A stretch of 64,000 bases of DNA from Microbacterium commune (GTDB lineage: Bacteria > Actinomycetota > Actinomycetes > Actinomycetales > Microbacteriaceae): NCBI RefSeq assembly GCF_014836945.1, contig NZ_JACSPX010000001.1, positions 310,001-374,000 of the forward strand. The letters run 5' to 3'. The notes under the pieces were generated by a model that saw only the letters and a list, made by a program, of their open reading frames with translations, searched no databases and was not told where the DNA came from. Of this stretch, positions 49,850 to 57,385 are shown piece by piece; position 1 is the first letter of the stretch; each line of letters begins with the position of its first letter. The translations under genes and the position numbers were made by a program.

Positions 49850-50401
49850 TCAGCGCGCGTGACCGCCTTCGTCGGTCCAGTCGTCGATCCGCGCACGGTC
49901 GTCGAGCGCATCCGATCGCACACCGGGCGCCGAGCCCGAGACGGGCCTCGGGGTCGCAGCGGGCCGGAAGGACACCGACTCCGCGAGAGCGGCGACCGCA
50001 GCGGCCCTGTGCTGCTCGCCGACCGCGGCCTCCTGGAAGCGCACCGACGCCGCCTCCTCTCTGGCGCGGACGTCGGCGCTGATCTCCGAGAGCCGGTCGG
50101 CGAGCACCCCGCCGAGACCGTCACGCAACTCTTCCAGGTTCGTGTTCGCGATCTCCAGTCGGCGATCCGAGATCGCCAGCTCGACGGTCGGGTAGCCCGC
50201 CTCGGCCAGCGTGTCCCTGGTCCGCCCGCTCAGGATCGCCGCGATCTCGTCCGGTCGGGGTCGGCGTGTGAAGACCGCCTCCACCGTGTAGCGATCCGGG
50301 GCCTCATCGGTCATCAGCGCAGCAGGCAGCGAACCCACCAGCACCGATCCCAGGCCCAGCGTCGCGGTGTCTGCACCGCTCGTTCGTGTCTGTGTCTCCA
50401 T
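49850..50401 (-). CDS. Hypothetical protein, 183 residues
   Basis: Not recognised. The open frame has normal actinobacterial codon bias, and no better frame covers the interval. The N-terminal half (DRYTVEAVFTRRPRPDEIAAILS, then YPTVELAISDRRLEIANTNLEEL) looks like an alpha/beta domain. The middle (LADRLSEISADVRAREEAASVRFQEAAVGEQ) is strongly helical, possibly coiled coil. The end is disordered, Pro/Arg/Asp rich. There is no signal peptide or membrane segment. ATG at 50401 has no clear ribosome-binding site. Neighbours (lipid kinase, tRNA) do not suggest a role. Confidence 0.6.
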   Translation of the reverse strand: METQTRTSGADTATLGLGSVLVGSLPAALMTDEAPDRYTVEAVFTRRPRPDEIAAILSGRTRDTLAEAGYPTVELAISDRRLEIANTNLEELRDGLGGVLADRLSEISADVRAREEAASVRFQEAAVGEQHRAAAVAALAESVSFRPAATPRPVSGSAPGVRSDALDDRARIDDWTDEGGHAR

Positions 50402-50527
50402 GACCCGACGTTACGCCCCTCAGCTGTACGGCTCACAGGTTCAGCGGAACGTGCGCGCGTCTGCGAGGGGCCCGGCGGATGCCGGTTCGGCGACCGGGTC
50501 AGCGGAGGGGTGCTCGACGCAAAGGAC

Positions 50528-50560
50528 GAGGCCCCGAGATCGTGATGATCTCGGGGCCTC
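50528..50560 (-). terminator. Rho-independent-type terminator of the tRNA gene
   Basis: A perfect 14-base stem (50528-50541 with 50547-50560) and a five-base loop begin five bases beyond the tRNA 3' end. On the minus strand it is followed by GTCCTTT, a weak T-run. It should end the tRNA transcript and might also work in the other direction. Confidence 0.8.
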
Positions 50561-50565
50561 TCTTG

Positions 50566-50639
50566 TTGCGGGGACAGGATTTGAACCTGCGACCTCCGGG
50601 TTATGAGCCCGGCGAGCTACCGAACTGCTCCACCCCGCG
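50566..50639 (-). tRNA. Initiator tRNA-Met (fMet), anticodon CAU
   Basis: The minus-strand sequence of 74 bases folds as a cloverleaf: acceptor CGCGGGG pairs with CCCCGCA except for C1 opposite A72, the mismatch that marks bacterial initiator tRNA. The anticodon loop is CTCATAA, flanked by three G-C pairs (GGG/CCC), the second initiator mark, and the T arm is GCAGGTTCAAATCCTGT-like. The CCA end is not encoded. Upstream on the minus strand, TAGGCT (50656-50651) with TATAAA may be the -10 region. Confidence 0.97.
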
Positions 50640-50688
50640 GCACGTTTTATAGCCTAACACGGGTTCTGAGGGAGGGCGAATCGAGGCG

Positions 50689-50725
50689 GCCGGCAGACGC
50701 GCACGGGCGTGTCGCGCCTGCCGGC
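50689..50725 (-). terminator. Candidate terminator hairpin after the UPF0182 gene
   Basis: Eight perfect pairs (50689-50696 with 50718-50725) are followed by a mismatch and four more pairs, with a loop of about eleven bases. It begins seven bases beyond the UPF0182 stop. No T-run follows, so it may act by pausing or together with Rho. Confidence 0.5.
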
Positions 50726-50731
50726 ACCTCC

Positions 50732-53647
50732 CTACTCGGCCGCTGTCTGGTCTTCGAGAGCGAGCAGCTTCTCGATGGCGGCGGTGAGCTTCTTGTCCTC
50801 GGCGGCGAACCGTTCGAGGTCACCGGACTTCAGCGCGACCTCGCGGGCCTCGAGAGCGGCGCGTGCCTCCTCGAGCGCGGTCAGCGTCTCGCCGGTCGGT
50901 GGGGTGCCGCCCTGGTCGGGGTCGGCGGGGGCGTCCGGATCGGCCGGGGTCCCGGGATCGGTGGGCTCCACGTCGTCATCGCCGCCCGATGCGCCGGCGT
51001 CGCCGCCGAAGAGCACGTCGAGGGCTTCGGTGAGCGTGTCCTCGAAGGCCACGCGGTCACCGAAGGCGACGAGCACCTTTCGCAGGTTCGGCAGCTTGGT
51101 GCCCTCGGAGGACTGCACGAAGACCGGCTGCACGTACAGCAGTCCGCCGCCGACGGGAAGGGTCAGCAGGTTGCCGTACTTCACGTCCGACTTGCCGAGC
51201 GTCAGCACGTTCAGCTTGTTGGCGATCTCGGTGTCCGAGTCGAAGGTGTTCTGCACCTGACCCGGGCCCGGCACCGTGGAGTTCGTGTCGATCTCCAGCA
51301 GGCGCATCTTGCCGTAGCCCTCGGCCTTCTCGCCCTTCTTGTTCCCGGCATCCGAATCCACGGCGAGGTAGCCCATCAGCACCTCTCGCGTGTCACCCTG
51401 CGCGGACGCCGGGATGAAGGTGGAGAACATCGAGAAGCGCGGCTCGTCCTGACCCGGCATCTTCATGGACAGGTAGTACGGCGGCTGCAGACGATCCTTG
51501 GCGCGCGGGTCGTCCGGCGTCTGCCAGCGGTTGTCCTCCTGCGCGAACGAGCGGGCGTCGTCGATGTGGTAGACGCCGAGCACGTCGCGCTGCACCTTGA
51601 ACAGGTCGGTCGGGTAGCGCACGTGGCTCATCAGGTCGGCTGACATCTCGCTGATCGGCTCGACGGTCGCCGGGTAGACCTTCTGCCAGGCCTGGAGGAT
51701 CGGGTCCTCGTCGTCCCAGGCGTACAGCTTGACCGACCCGTCGTACGCGTCGACGGTGGCCTTGACCGAGTTGCGGATGTAGTTGATGTTGTCGAACGAC
51801 ACCACGGATGCCGGGGTGCGGGAGTCGGCGATGGCGTCTCGGAGACTGACCGTCTTCGAGTACGGGTAGCTCGCGCTCGTGGTGAAGCCGTCGACGATCC
51901 AGACGATGCGGCCGTCGACGACGCTCGGGTACGGGTCGTTGTCGAGGGTCAGGTAGGGCGCGACCTTCTCGACGCGCTTCTTCGGGTCGCGGTCGTAGAG
52001 GATCTGCGACTCGGAGTTGACCAGGTTGGAGAACAGGATCTGCTCGGACTGGAACTTCATCGCGTAGAGCAGCTTCACGAACGTGTTGCCGATGCGCGGC
52101 CCGCCGTCGCCGTCGAACGTCGTCTTGGTGTCGCTGGCTCCGTCTTCACCGCGCGGGTAGTCGATCTCGACGGGGTCGGTGCCCTCCGGGGCCCCCACGA
52201 TCGAGTACTCCGGCGAGGACTCGCCGAAGTACACGCGCGGCTCGAACTTCTCGGTGTCGGTGAGGAAGCCCGAGGTCGGGATGCCCTGCTCGAGGAAGAC
52301 GGGCTCGCCGTCGCTGGTGCGCTGGTTGCCGGCGAGCGCGACGAGACCGTAGCCGTGGGTGTACACGGCCGCGCGGTTGTTCCAGCTGTCGCCGCCGCCG
52401 AGCTTGGTCAGATCGAGGTCGCGCACCGAGACGACGGTGTCCTGCGACTTGCCGTCGATCTCGTAGCGGTCCACGTCGAGCTCAGGGGCGAACTGGTAGT
52501 ACGAGCGGTACTGCTGCAGCTGGCGCACCGTCGGGCTGATGATCGCCGGGTCCATGATGCGCACGGATGCCGTGGTGTCGGCGTCCTCGCGCAGCTGACC
52601 CGGCTCGGTGTCGGTCGTCGCCGCGAACGGGGTGACCTCCATGTCGGCGACGCCGTACGCCTCCTTCGTGCTCTGGATGCTGCGATCGTAGAACTCGGCC
52701 TGATAGGCGTTCTCGTTCGGCTTCACCTGGAACGTGGTGACGACCCACGGATAGCCCATGCCGACCACGAGCGAGGCGACCACGAACAGCGCGGTGGCTG
52801 CGAGCGGGAACCGCCAGCGGCCGATCACGGCGGTCACGAGGAACAGCACCGCGACGACCGCGGCGATGATCGACAGGATCGCGAGGCCAGGGATGGTGGC
52901 GTTGACTCCGGTGTAGGCGGCACCCGTGATGCGGCCCTCAGGCTGCACGAGGGTGAGGTAGCGGTCGAGCCACAGGCTCACGGCCTGCACGGCGAGGTAG
53001 AGGCCGGCGAGCACGGCGAGCTGGATGCGCGCGGGCTTCGAGATGCGCAGCTCGCGCTGCCCGATGCGCACCGAACCGTACAGGTACGACACGAGCGCGG
53101 TGATCACCAGGCAGAGCAGCAGCACGGCCGACGCGAAGGCCAGCAGAGCCGAGTAGAACGGCATCGCGAACAGGTAGAAGCCGGTGTCCGCACCGAACTG
53201 CGGGTCGAGGGTGTCGGTGGTCACACCGTTCGCCCACAGCCACACCGTCTTCCAGTTGCCCGCGGCGGCGAATCCGGCGAACACGCCGAAGAAGACCGGC
53301 ATCCCCCACATCGCGAGGCGGCGCAGCGGCTCGATGACCTCCTGATAGCGATCGAGCTGCGAGCTCAGCCGCACGTAGACGGGTCGCAGCCGGTACGCCA
53401 GCTGGATGCACAGGAAGATCGGCAGCGCCATGCCGATGAATCCCACGACGAACATCGTGGCGGTGGCGATCCACTGGGTGGTGAGCACCGAGGCGAAGTC
53501 GAGCTGGTCGAACCAGAGGAACTCGGTGTAGAGCGAGGAGAACACGAAGAACGCGGCGATGAGGGCGGCGATGATCGCCACCGAGATCGCGAGGATCCGT
53601 CGTGATGTGCTGGGCGTGGCCGGCTGCGGCGCTGAGGTCGAGGTCAC
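50732..53647 (-). CDS. UPF0182 family large membrane protein
   Basis: A 971-residue protein of the UPF0182/COG1615 family (mycobacterial Rv3193c type). The N-terminal third has about seven transmembrane helices, beginning ILAISVAIIAALIAAFFVF and including YTEFLWFDQLDFASVLTTQW, a family hallmark. A large extracellular region follows, with PRVYFGESSPEYSIVGA and VSFDNINYIRNSVKATVDAY. The last 80 residues contain an acidic Asp/Pro/Gly linker and a Glu/Ala-rich helix. Function is unknown. Its position upstream of the PDZ protease and near the DUF2342 gene is conserved across Actinobacteria as I recall. Confidence 0.93.
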   Translation of the reverse strand: MTSTSAPQPATPSTSRRILAISVAIIAALIAAFFVFSSLYTEFLWFDQLDFASVLTTQWIATATMFVVGFIGMALPIFLCIQLAYRLRPVYVRLSSQLDRYQEVIEPLRRLAMWGMPVFFGVFAGFAAAGNWKTVWLWANGVTTDTLDPQFGADTGFYLFAMPFYSALLAFASAVLLLCLVITALVSYLYGSVRIGQRELRISKPARIQLAVLAGLYLAVQAVSLWLDRYLTLVQPEGRITGAAYTGVNATIPGLAILSIIAAVVAVLFLVTAVIGRWRFPLAATALFVVASLVVGMGYPWVVTTFQVKPNENAYQAEFYDRSIQSTKEAYGVADMEVTPFAATTDTEPGQLREDADTTASVRIMDPAIISPTVRQLQQYRSYYQFAPELDVDRYEIDGKSQDTVVSVRDLDLTKLGGGDSWNNRAAVYTHGYGLVALAGNQRTSDGEPVFLEQGIPTSGFLTDTEKFEPRVYFGESSPEYSIVGAPEGTDPVEIDYPRGEDGASDTKTTFDGDGGPRIGNTFVKLLYAMKFQSEQILFSNLVNSESQILYDRDPKKRVEKVAPYLTLDNDPYPSVVDGRIVWIVDGFTTSASYPYSKTVSLRDAIADSRTPASVVSFDNINYIRNSVKATVDAYDGSVKLYAWDDEDPILQAWQKVYPATVEPISEMSADLMSHVRYPTDLFKVQRDVLGVYHIDDARSFAQEDNRWQTPDDPRAKDRLQPPYYLSMKMPGQDEPRFSMFSTFIPASAQGDTREVLMGYLAVDSDAGNKKGEKAEGYGKMRLLEIDTNSTVPGPGQVQNTFDSDTEIANKLNVLTLGKSDVKYGNLLTLPVGGGLLYVQPVFVQSSEGTKLPNLRKVLVAFGDRVAFEDTLTEALDVLFGGDAGASGGDDDVEPTDPGTPADPDAPADPDQGGTPPTGETLTALEEARAALEAREVALKSGDLERFAAEDKKLTAAIEKLLALEDQTAAE

Positions 53648-53713
53648 CGTTCCATCCTAGGCAGGCGACCTATGACGCGGCCCCGGATGGGCGAACGGTT
53701 CGCCGCTGGCGGA

Positions 53714-54805
53714 TCAGCCCGTCGCGGTGCAGACCGGAAGCGCTGACGTGTCGCCGCCCGCGGCGACCTTCTCGAGGATGTCGAGCGACTCCTTCAGCGT
53801 GCCGGTCCGGTACACCTGCAGGCCGTCCGGAACGTGGCCCACGACCTCGTCGCAGTTCTGCTCCGGAGCGAGGAAGACGGTCGCCCCCGCGTCGCGGGCC
53901 CCGTACAGCTTCTGCCGGATGCCGCCGATGGGCCCGACGTCGCCCGCGGCGTCGATGGTGCCGGTGCCGGCGACGTCCGCACCGCCGTTGAGCTCGCCGG
54001 GGGTGAGCTCGTCGATGATCCCGAGCGCGAACATCATGCCCGCGCTGGGGCCACCCACGTTGTCGAGCTGCAGCCGCACATCGATGGGGAAGTCGTAGTC
54101 GGTGGTGAGGGCGATTCCGATCAGCCACACCTCCTCGCCTGCGGCGTCCGTGGACTTCTCGGGCGTGACCGCAACGGCCTTCTCGTCGCCGTCGCGCTCG
54201 ATCGTGAGGGTGACCTCGGCACCGTCCGCCTGCTGGATGGCATCCCGCAGCGCGGTGGCCGAGTCGATCTCCTCGCCGCCGATCGCCCGCACCAGATCGT
54301 CGGCTCGCAGCAGACCGTCCGCGGGGCTGTCGGCCACGGTCTCGACGACCCGCACCGTCGCGCCGACGTCGTAGCCGAGCTCGGTGAGCGCCGCGGCGGT
54401 GGCCTCGTGCTGCGAATCGACCATCAGAGCGGCGTTGCGCTCGTCGCGCTCGTCGGAGCTGACGCCCTGCGGGAAGACCGTGTCGATGGGCACGACGGCG
54501 CGGGTCGGGTCGGTCCATGCCATCGCGAGCTCGAACCAGGTGGGGGTTCGCTCGCGGTTGCCGATCACCTGCACGGTCGTGAGATCGAGCGTGCCGCCCG
54601 TGGGGTACGTCTCGGCCCCGTCGATCTCGATCAGCGGCACCTCGGCCCCGTCCGCGCTGCGCGCGGTGCCGAGCGTGTCGTACACCGGGCCGGGTCGCTG
54701 GATGACGTACGGCGTGGGCACGAAGGTGAGCGCGACCAGGGCGACCAGCGCGACGCTCAGCGCGACGATGCCGGTGACCGTCCCGTTGCTGCGGCGTGAT
54801 GACAC
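53714..54805 (-). CDS. PDZ and Lon-type S16 protease, membrane-anchored (YlbL/Rv3194c-like)
   Basis: A 363-residue protein: one N-terminal helix (about 10-30), PTPYVIQRPGP at 31-41 (family hallmark), a PDZ domain at about 140-215, and a Lon-type protease domain with the Ser-Lys pair Ser254 (VGGPSAGMMFAL) and Lys299 (GIRQKLYGARDAGA). It should be a surface-exposed or periplasm-side protease. GTG at 54805 is preferred because GGAGG lies four bases before it; the frame opens 20 codons earlier at 54865. It is divergent from the DUF2342 gene. Confidence 0.93.
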   Translation of the reverse strand: MSSRRSNGTVTGIVALSVALVALVALTFVPTPYVIQRPGPVYDTLGTARSADGAEVPLIEIDGAETYPTGGTLDLTTVQVIGNRERTPTWFELAMAWTDPTRAVVPIDTVFPQGVSSDERDERNAALMVDSQHEATAAALTELGYDVGATVRVVETVADSPADGLLRADDLVRAIGGEEIDSATALRDAIQQADGAEVTLTIERDGDEKAVAVTPEKSTDAAGEEVWLIGIALTTDYDFPIDVRLQLDNVGGPSAGMMFALGIIDELTPGELNGGADVAGTGTIDAAGDVGPIGGIRQKLYGARDAGATVFLAPEQNCDEVVGHVPDGLQVYRTGTLKESLDILEKVAAGGDTSALPVCTATG

Positions 54806-54923
54806 GGAACCTCCGGGGCGTTCGCGAGCGGCGTACAGCGATCCGCGCGCATCGGGGTCGAGCACAGGATCGTGTGACTAGCGTAGAGCGCACACGCTAC
54901 GGGCATGCTGAGAGGGCAATCGC

Positions 54924-56357
54924 ATGGCAGATGACGATCGGGATCCGTCCGACTTCGAGGAGATGCTCCGGCGCATGATGTCGGGTGGGCAGGTCGACCC
55001 GGAGGCGCTCCGGGATGCGCTGTCCGGCATGGGCGGGATGCCGATCGACGCAGCCCAGATGTCCGGGTTCATGTCGCAGCTGCAGGGCATGTTCGGCGGC
55101 GACCCCTGGCAGGGCGCCCAGCAGCGCGCGCTGCACATCGCCAACCGCGACGGCCTCGGCATCGCCGACGGCTCGCGCGCGTCACTCGCGGATGCCTTCG
55201 CCCTCGCGAACCTCTGGCTCGGTGAGGCGACCACGATCTCGGAGCTCGCCTCGGCACCCCAGGCGATGACCCGCGGCGAGTGGGTCGAGAAGACCCTGCC
55301 GGTGTGGAAGGAGATCGCCGACCCGGTGTCGACGTCGATCGCGGATGCCCTCACCGGCGCGCTCGAGACGCAGGTCCCGCCCGAGATGCAGAGCATGGTG
55401 CAGGGTGCCGGCCAGCTGATGCGCGGCCTGGGCGGTTCGCTGTTCGCCGCCCAGTTCGGTCAGGTGCTGGGCCGGCTCTCGCTCGAGGTCGTCTCCGGCG
55501 GCGACGTCGGCATCCCCGTGCTCCCGGCGGGAACGGCCGCCGTGATCCCGCAGAACATCGCCGACTTCGGTGCGGGCCTGGAGATCCCGGAAGATCAGAT
55601 CGCACTGTACCTGGCCGTGCGCGAGCTCGCCTACGCCCGGCTGTACCGCCACGCGAAGTGGCTGCACCTGCACGTGCTCTCCCAGATCACCGACTTCGCC
55701 CGCGGAGTCACGGTCGACGTCGAGGTGCTCGACGATCTGGCATCCCGCCTCGATCCGACGAACCCTGAGGAGCTGCGGGCGGCGATCGAGGGCGGAGCGC
55801 TGCTTCCGGCCCAGACCGAGGCGCAGCGCGAGGCGCTCGCCCGCCTCGAGAATCTGATCGCGACGATCGACGGCTGGGTCGACGTGGTGACCGAAGAGGC
55901 CACCTCGCGACTGCCCGACGGCGCGCGGCTGGCTGAAGCGGCCCGCCGGCGTCGCGCGGTGGGCGGTCCTGCCGAGGACGCCCTGGGGGCGCTCGTCGGC
56001 CTGAAGCTGCGTCCCCGGCGCCTTCGCGAGGCGTCGGCGATGTGGCGGGCGGTGACGGATGCCGTCGGCATCGCCGCACGGGATGCTCTGTGGGACTACC
56101 CCGACATCATGCCGCTCGCATCGGACATCGACGACCCGTCCGCGCTCATCGCGCGTCTGGAGGCCCTGCAGCGCGGAGAGACGCCGGAGGCGGATGAGCT
56201 CGACGAAGCACTCGCGCGCCTGCTCGACGGCGAGGACTTCGGCGCAGCAGACACCGACGCAGCAGACGGCGGCGCAGCAGACACGGACGACACGGCCGCG
56301 CCCGGCGGCGAGGACGAACCCGGCGACGACCGTCCCGAAGGCGATCGTCCGGTCTGA
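54924..56357 (+). CDS. DUF2342 zincin-like protein (putative metalloprotease, motif altered)
   Basis: A 477-residue protein of the DUF2342/Zincin_2 family (Rv3195 type). The N-terminus is MADDDRDPSDFEEMLRRMM, followed by DPWQGAQQRALHIA, LFAAQFGQVLGRLSLEVV and, at about 229-250, YLAVRELAYARLYRHAKWL. Family members are often annotated as zinc-dependent metalloproteases, but there is no HExxH in this protein and the position where relatives often have His after RE-x-A is Tyr237. Catalysis is thus doubtful. The last 60 residues are very acidic, Ala/Asp/Gly rich, and repetitive. GAGAGG precedes the ATG. It is divergent from the PDZ protease gene. Confidence 0.88.
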   Translation: MADDDRDPSDFEEMLRRMMSGGQVDPEALRDALSGMGGMPIDAAQMSGFMSQLQGMFGGDPWQGAQQRALHIANRDGLGIADGSRASLADAFALANLWLGEATTISELASAPQAMTRGEWVEKTLPVWKEIADPVSTSIADALTGALETQVPPEMQSMVQGAGQLMRGLGGSLFAAQFGQVLGRLSLEVVSGGDVGIPVLPAGTAAVIPQNIADFGAGLEIPEDQIALYLAVRELAYARLYRHAKWLHLHVLSQITDFARGVTVDVEVLDDLASRLDPTNPEELRAAIEGGALLPAQTEAQREALARLENLIATIDGWVDVVTEEATSRLPDGARLAEAARRRRAVGGPAEDALGALVGLKLRPRRLREASAMWRAVTDAVGIAARDALWDYPDIMPLASDIDDPSALIARLEALQRGETPEADELDEALARLLDGEDFGAADTDAADGGAADTDDTAAPGGEDEPGDDRPEGDRPV

Positions 56358-56370
56358 GCCTGAGCGTGCC

Positions 56371-56400
56371 CCTGAGCCTGAGCCTGAGCCTGAGCCTGGG
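56371..56400. repeat. Hexanucleotide tandem repeat after the DUF2342 gene
   Basis: CCTGAG occurs four times perfectly (56371-56394), and a fifth copy ends with one change. Two further related hexamers lie just upstream, from 56353, reaching the stop codon of the DUF2342 gene. Its length is likely to vary between strains by slippage. It is outside any gene. Confidence 0.85.
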
Positions 56401-56518
56401 TTGAGGGTGGTCCGGGGCACGCGATAACTCGTCCTGCACAGCCGCAGAGGAGCCCGATCCGTCCACAGATCGTCTCCTCCGGCCCCGCAGACCGCTCGCA
56501 TCAGGACACAATCGGGTC

Positions 56519-57385
56519 ATGAGCCCGATGACGCCGACGACGTTGACCCGTCTGGATCCGCGTTACCCGCTGCTCTGGCGCGATGAGGACACGGTGCAGT
56601 TCGGCCTCGAGAGCGTCGTGCGTCTGGATGTCGCCGGAGCCTGGGTCGAGCCGCTGCTGAACCGGCTGCGCACGGGCATCCGGCTCAGCTCGTTCGACGT
56701 GGTGGCGCACGGCGTGGGCGCACCGCGCGGCGAGGCACGGCGGCTGCTGGCCACCCTGCGCCCGCTGCTGGTGGACGACGCGGTGCCGGCACCGCCGTTC
56801 TGGGCCGACGGCATCAACCTCGCAGACGGGCGGGGGCAGGAGCGGCTGCGCCAGTCTCTGATCGACGAGGGTCTCGACGAGGCCGATCCGCGCTCTGCGG
56901 GCGCTGTGGCCGTCGTCATGGTCGGCGGTGCCGCCGCCGCACTGCAGCTCGCGCCCTATCTGCGCGACGACCTGCCGCACCTCCCGATCGGCTTCGAACA
57001 GGACGCCGCTGTCGTGGGTCCTCTCGTCGTACCGGGCCGCACGCCCTGCCTGTCCTGCCGCGATGCGCACGAGCGCGACCGCGACGAGGCATGGCCGCGC
57101 CTGCACGCGCAGCTCGTCGGCACGACGACGCGGGTGACCGCGGCTCGCATCGCGCACGCGGCGGCGCTCGCGGCGCGCATCGTGCGCACCCCGACGCCGT
57201 CCGCAGGGCTGATGGTGCGAGTCAGCCCTGACGGGCGGCACGCCTGGCGGTCGGTGCGACATCACGCAGAATGCCCGTGCCGCGAGCTGTCGTTCCGATC
57301 TCCGCCAGAAAGCGCGACGGAGACCTCTCCCCCCGCCCCGCTGAACGCGCCCACGACACGGCCAGCGTTCGCGCGGCCCGCGTGA
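56519..57385 (+). CDS. ThiF/cyclodehydratase-like protein (Rv3196 position)
   Basis: A 288-residue protein that begins RLDPRYPLLWRDEDTVQFGLE, the form of the leader-binding N-terminal domain seen in proteins annotated as cyclodehydratase or ThiF-like in actinobacteria. It has a partial E1-like fold (VVMVGGAAAALQLAPYL) and two Cys pairs, C177/C180 (CLSC) and C252/C254 (CPC), which should bind zinc. No ribosomal peptide precursor or other azoline-synthesis gene is nearby, so the role is probably different from toxin maturation and is unknown. The final 164 bases overlap the convergent helicase gene, and the second Cys pair lies in the overlap. Confidence 0.78.
   Translation: MSPMTPTTLTRLDPRYPLLWRDEDTVQFGLESVVRLDVAGAWVEPLLNRLRTGIRLSSFDVVAHGVGAPRGEARRLLATLRPLLVDDAVPAPPFWADGINLADGRGQERLRQSLIDEGLDEADPRSAGAVAVVMVGGAAAALQLAPYLRDDLPHLPIGFEQDAAVVGPLVVPGRTPCLSCRDAHERDRDEAWPRLHAQLVGTTTRVTAARIAHAAALAARIVRTPTPSAGLMVRVSPDGRHAWRSVRHHAECPCRELSFRSPPESATETSPPAPLNAPTTRPAFARPA

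Noticed and set aside
50500-50731. Integration site of a mobile element at the initiator tRNA gene
   Set aside because: I looked for a second copy of the tRNA end, an integrase gene or phage genes nearby and saw none; both flanks are housekeeping genes.
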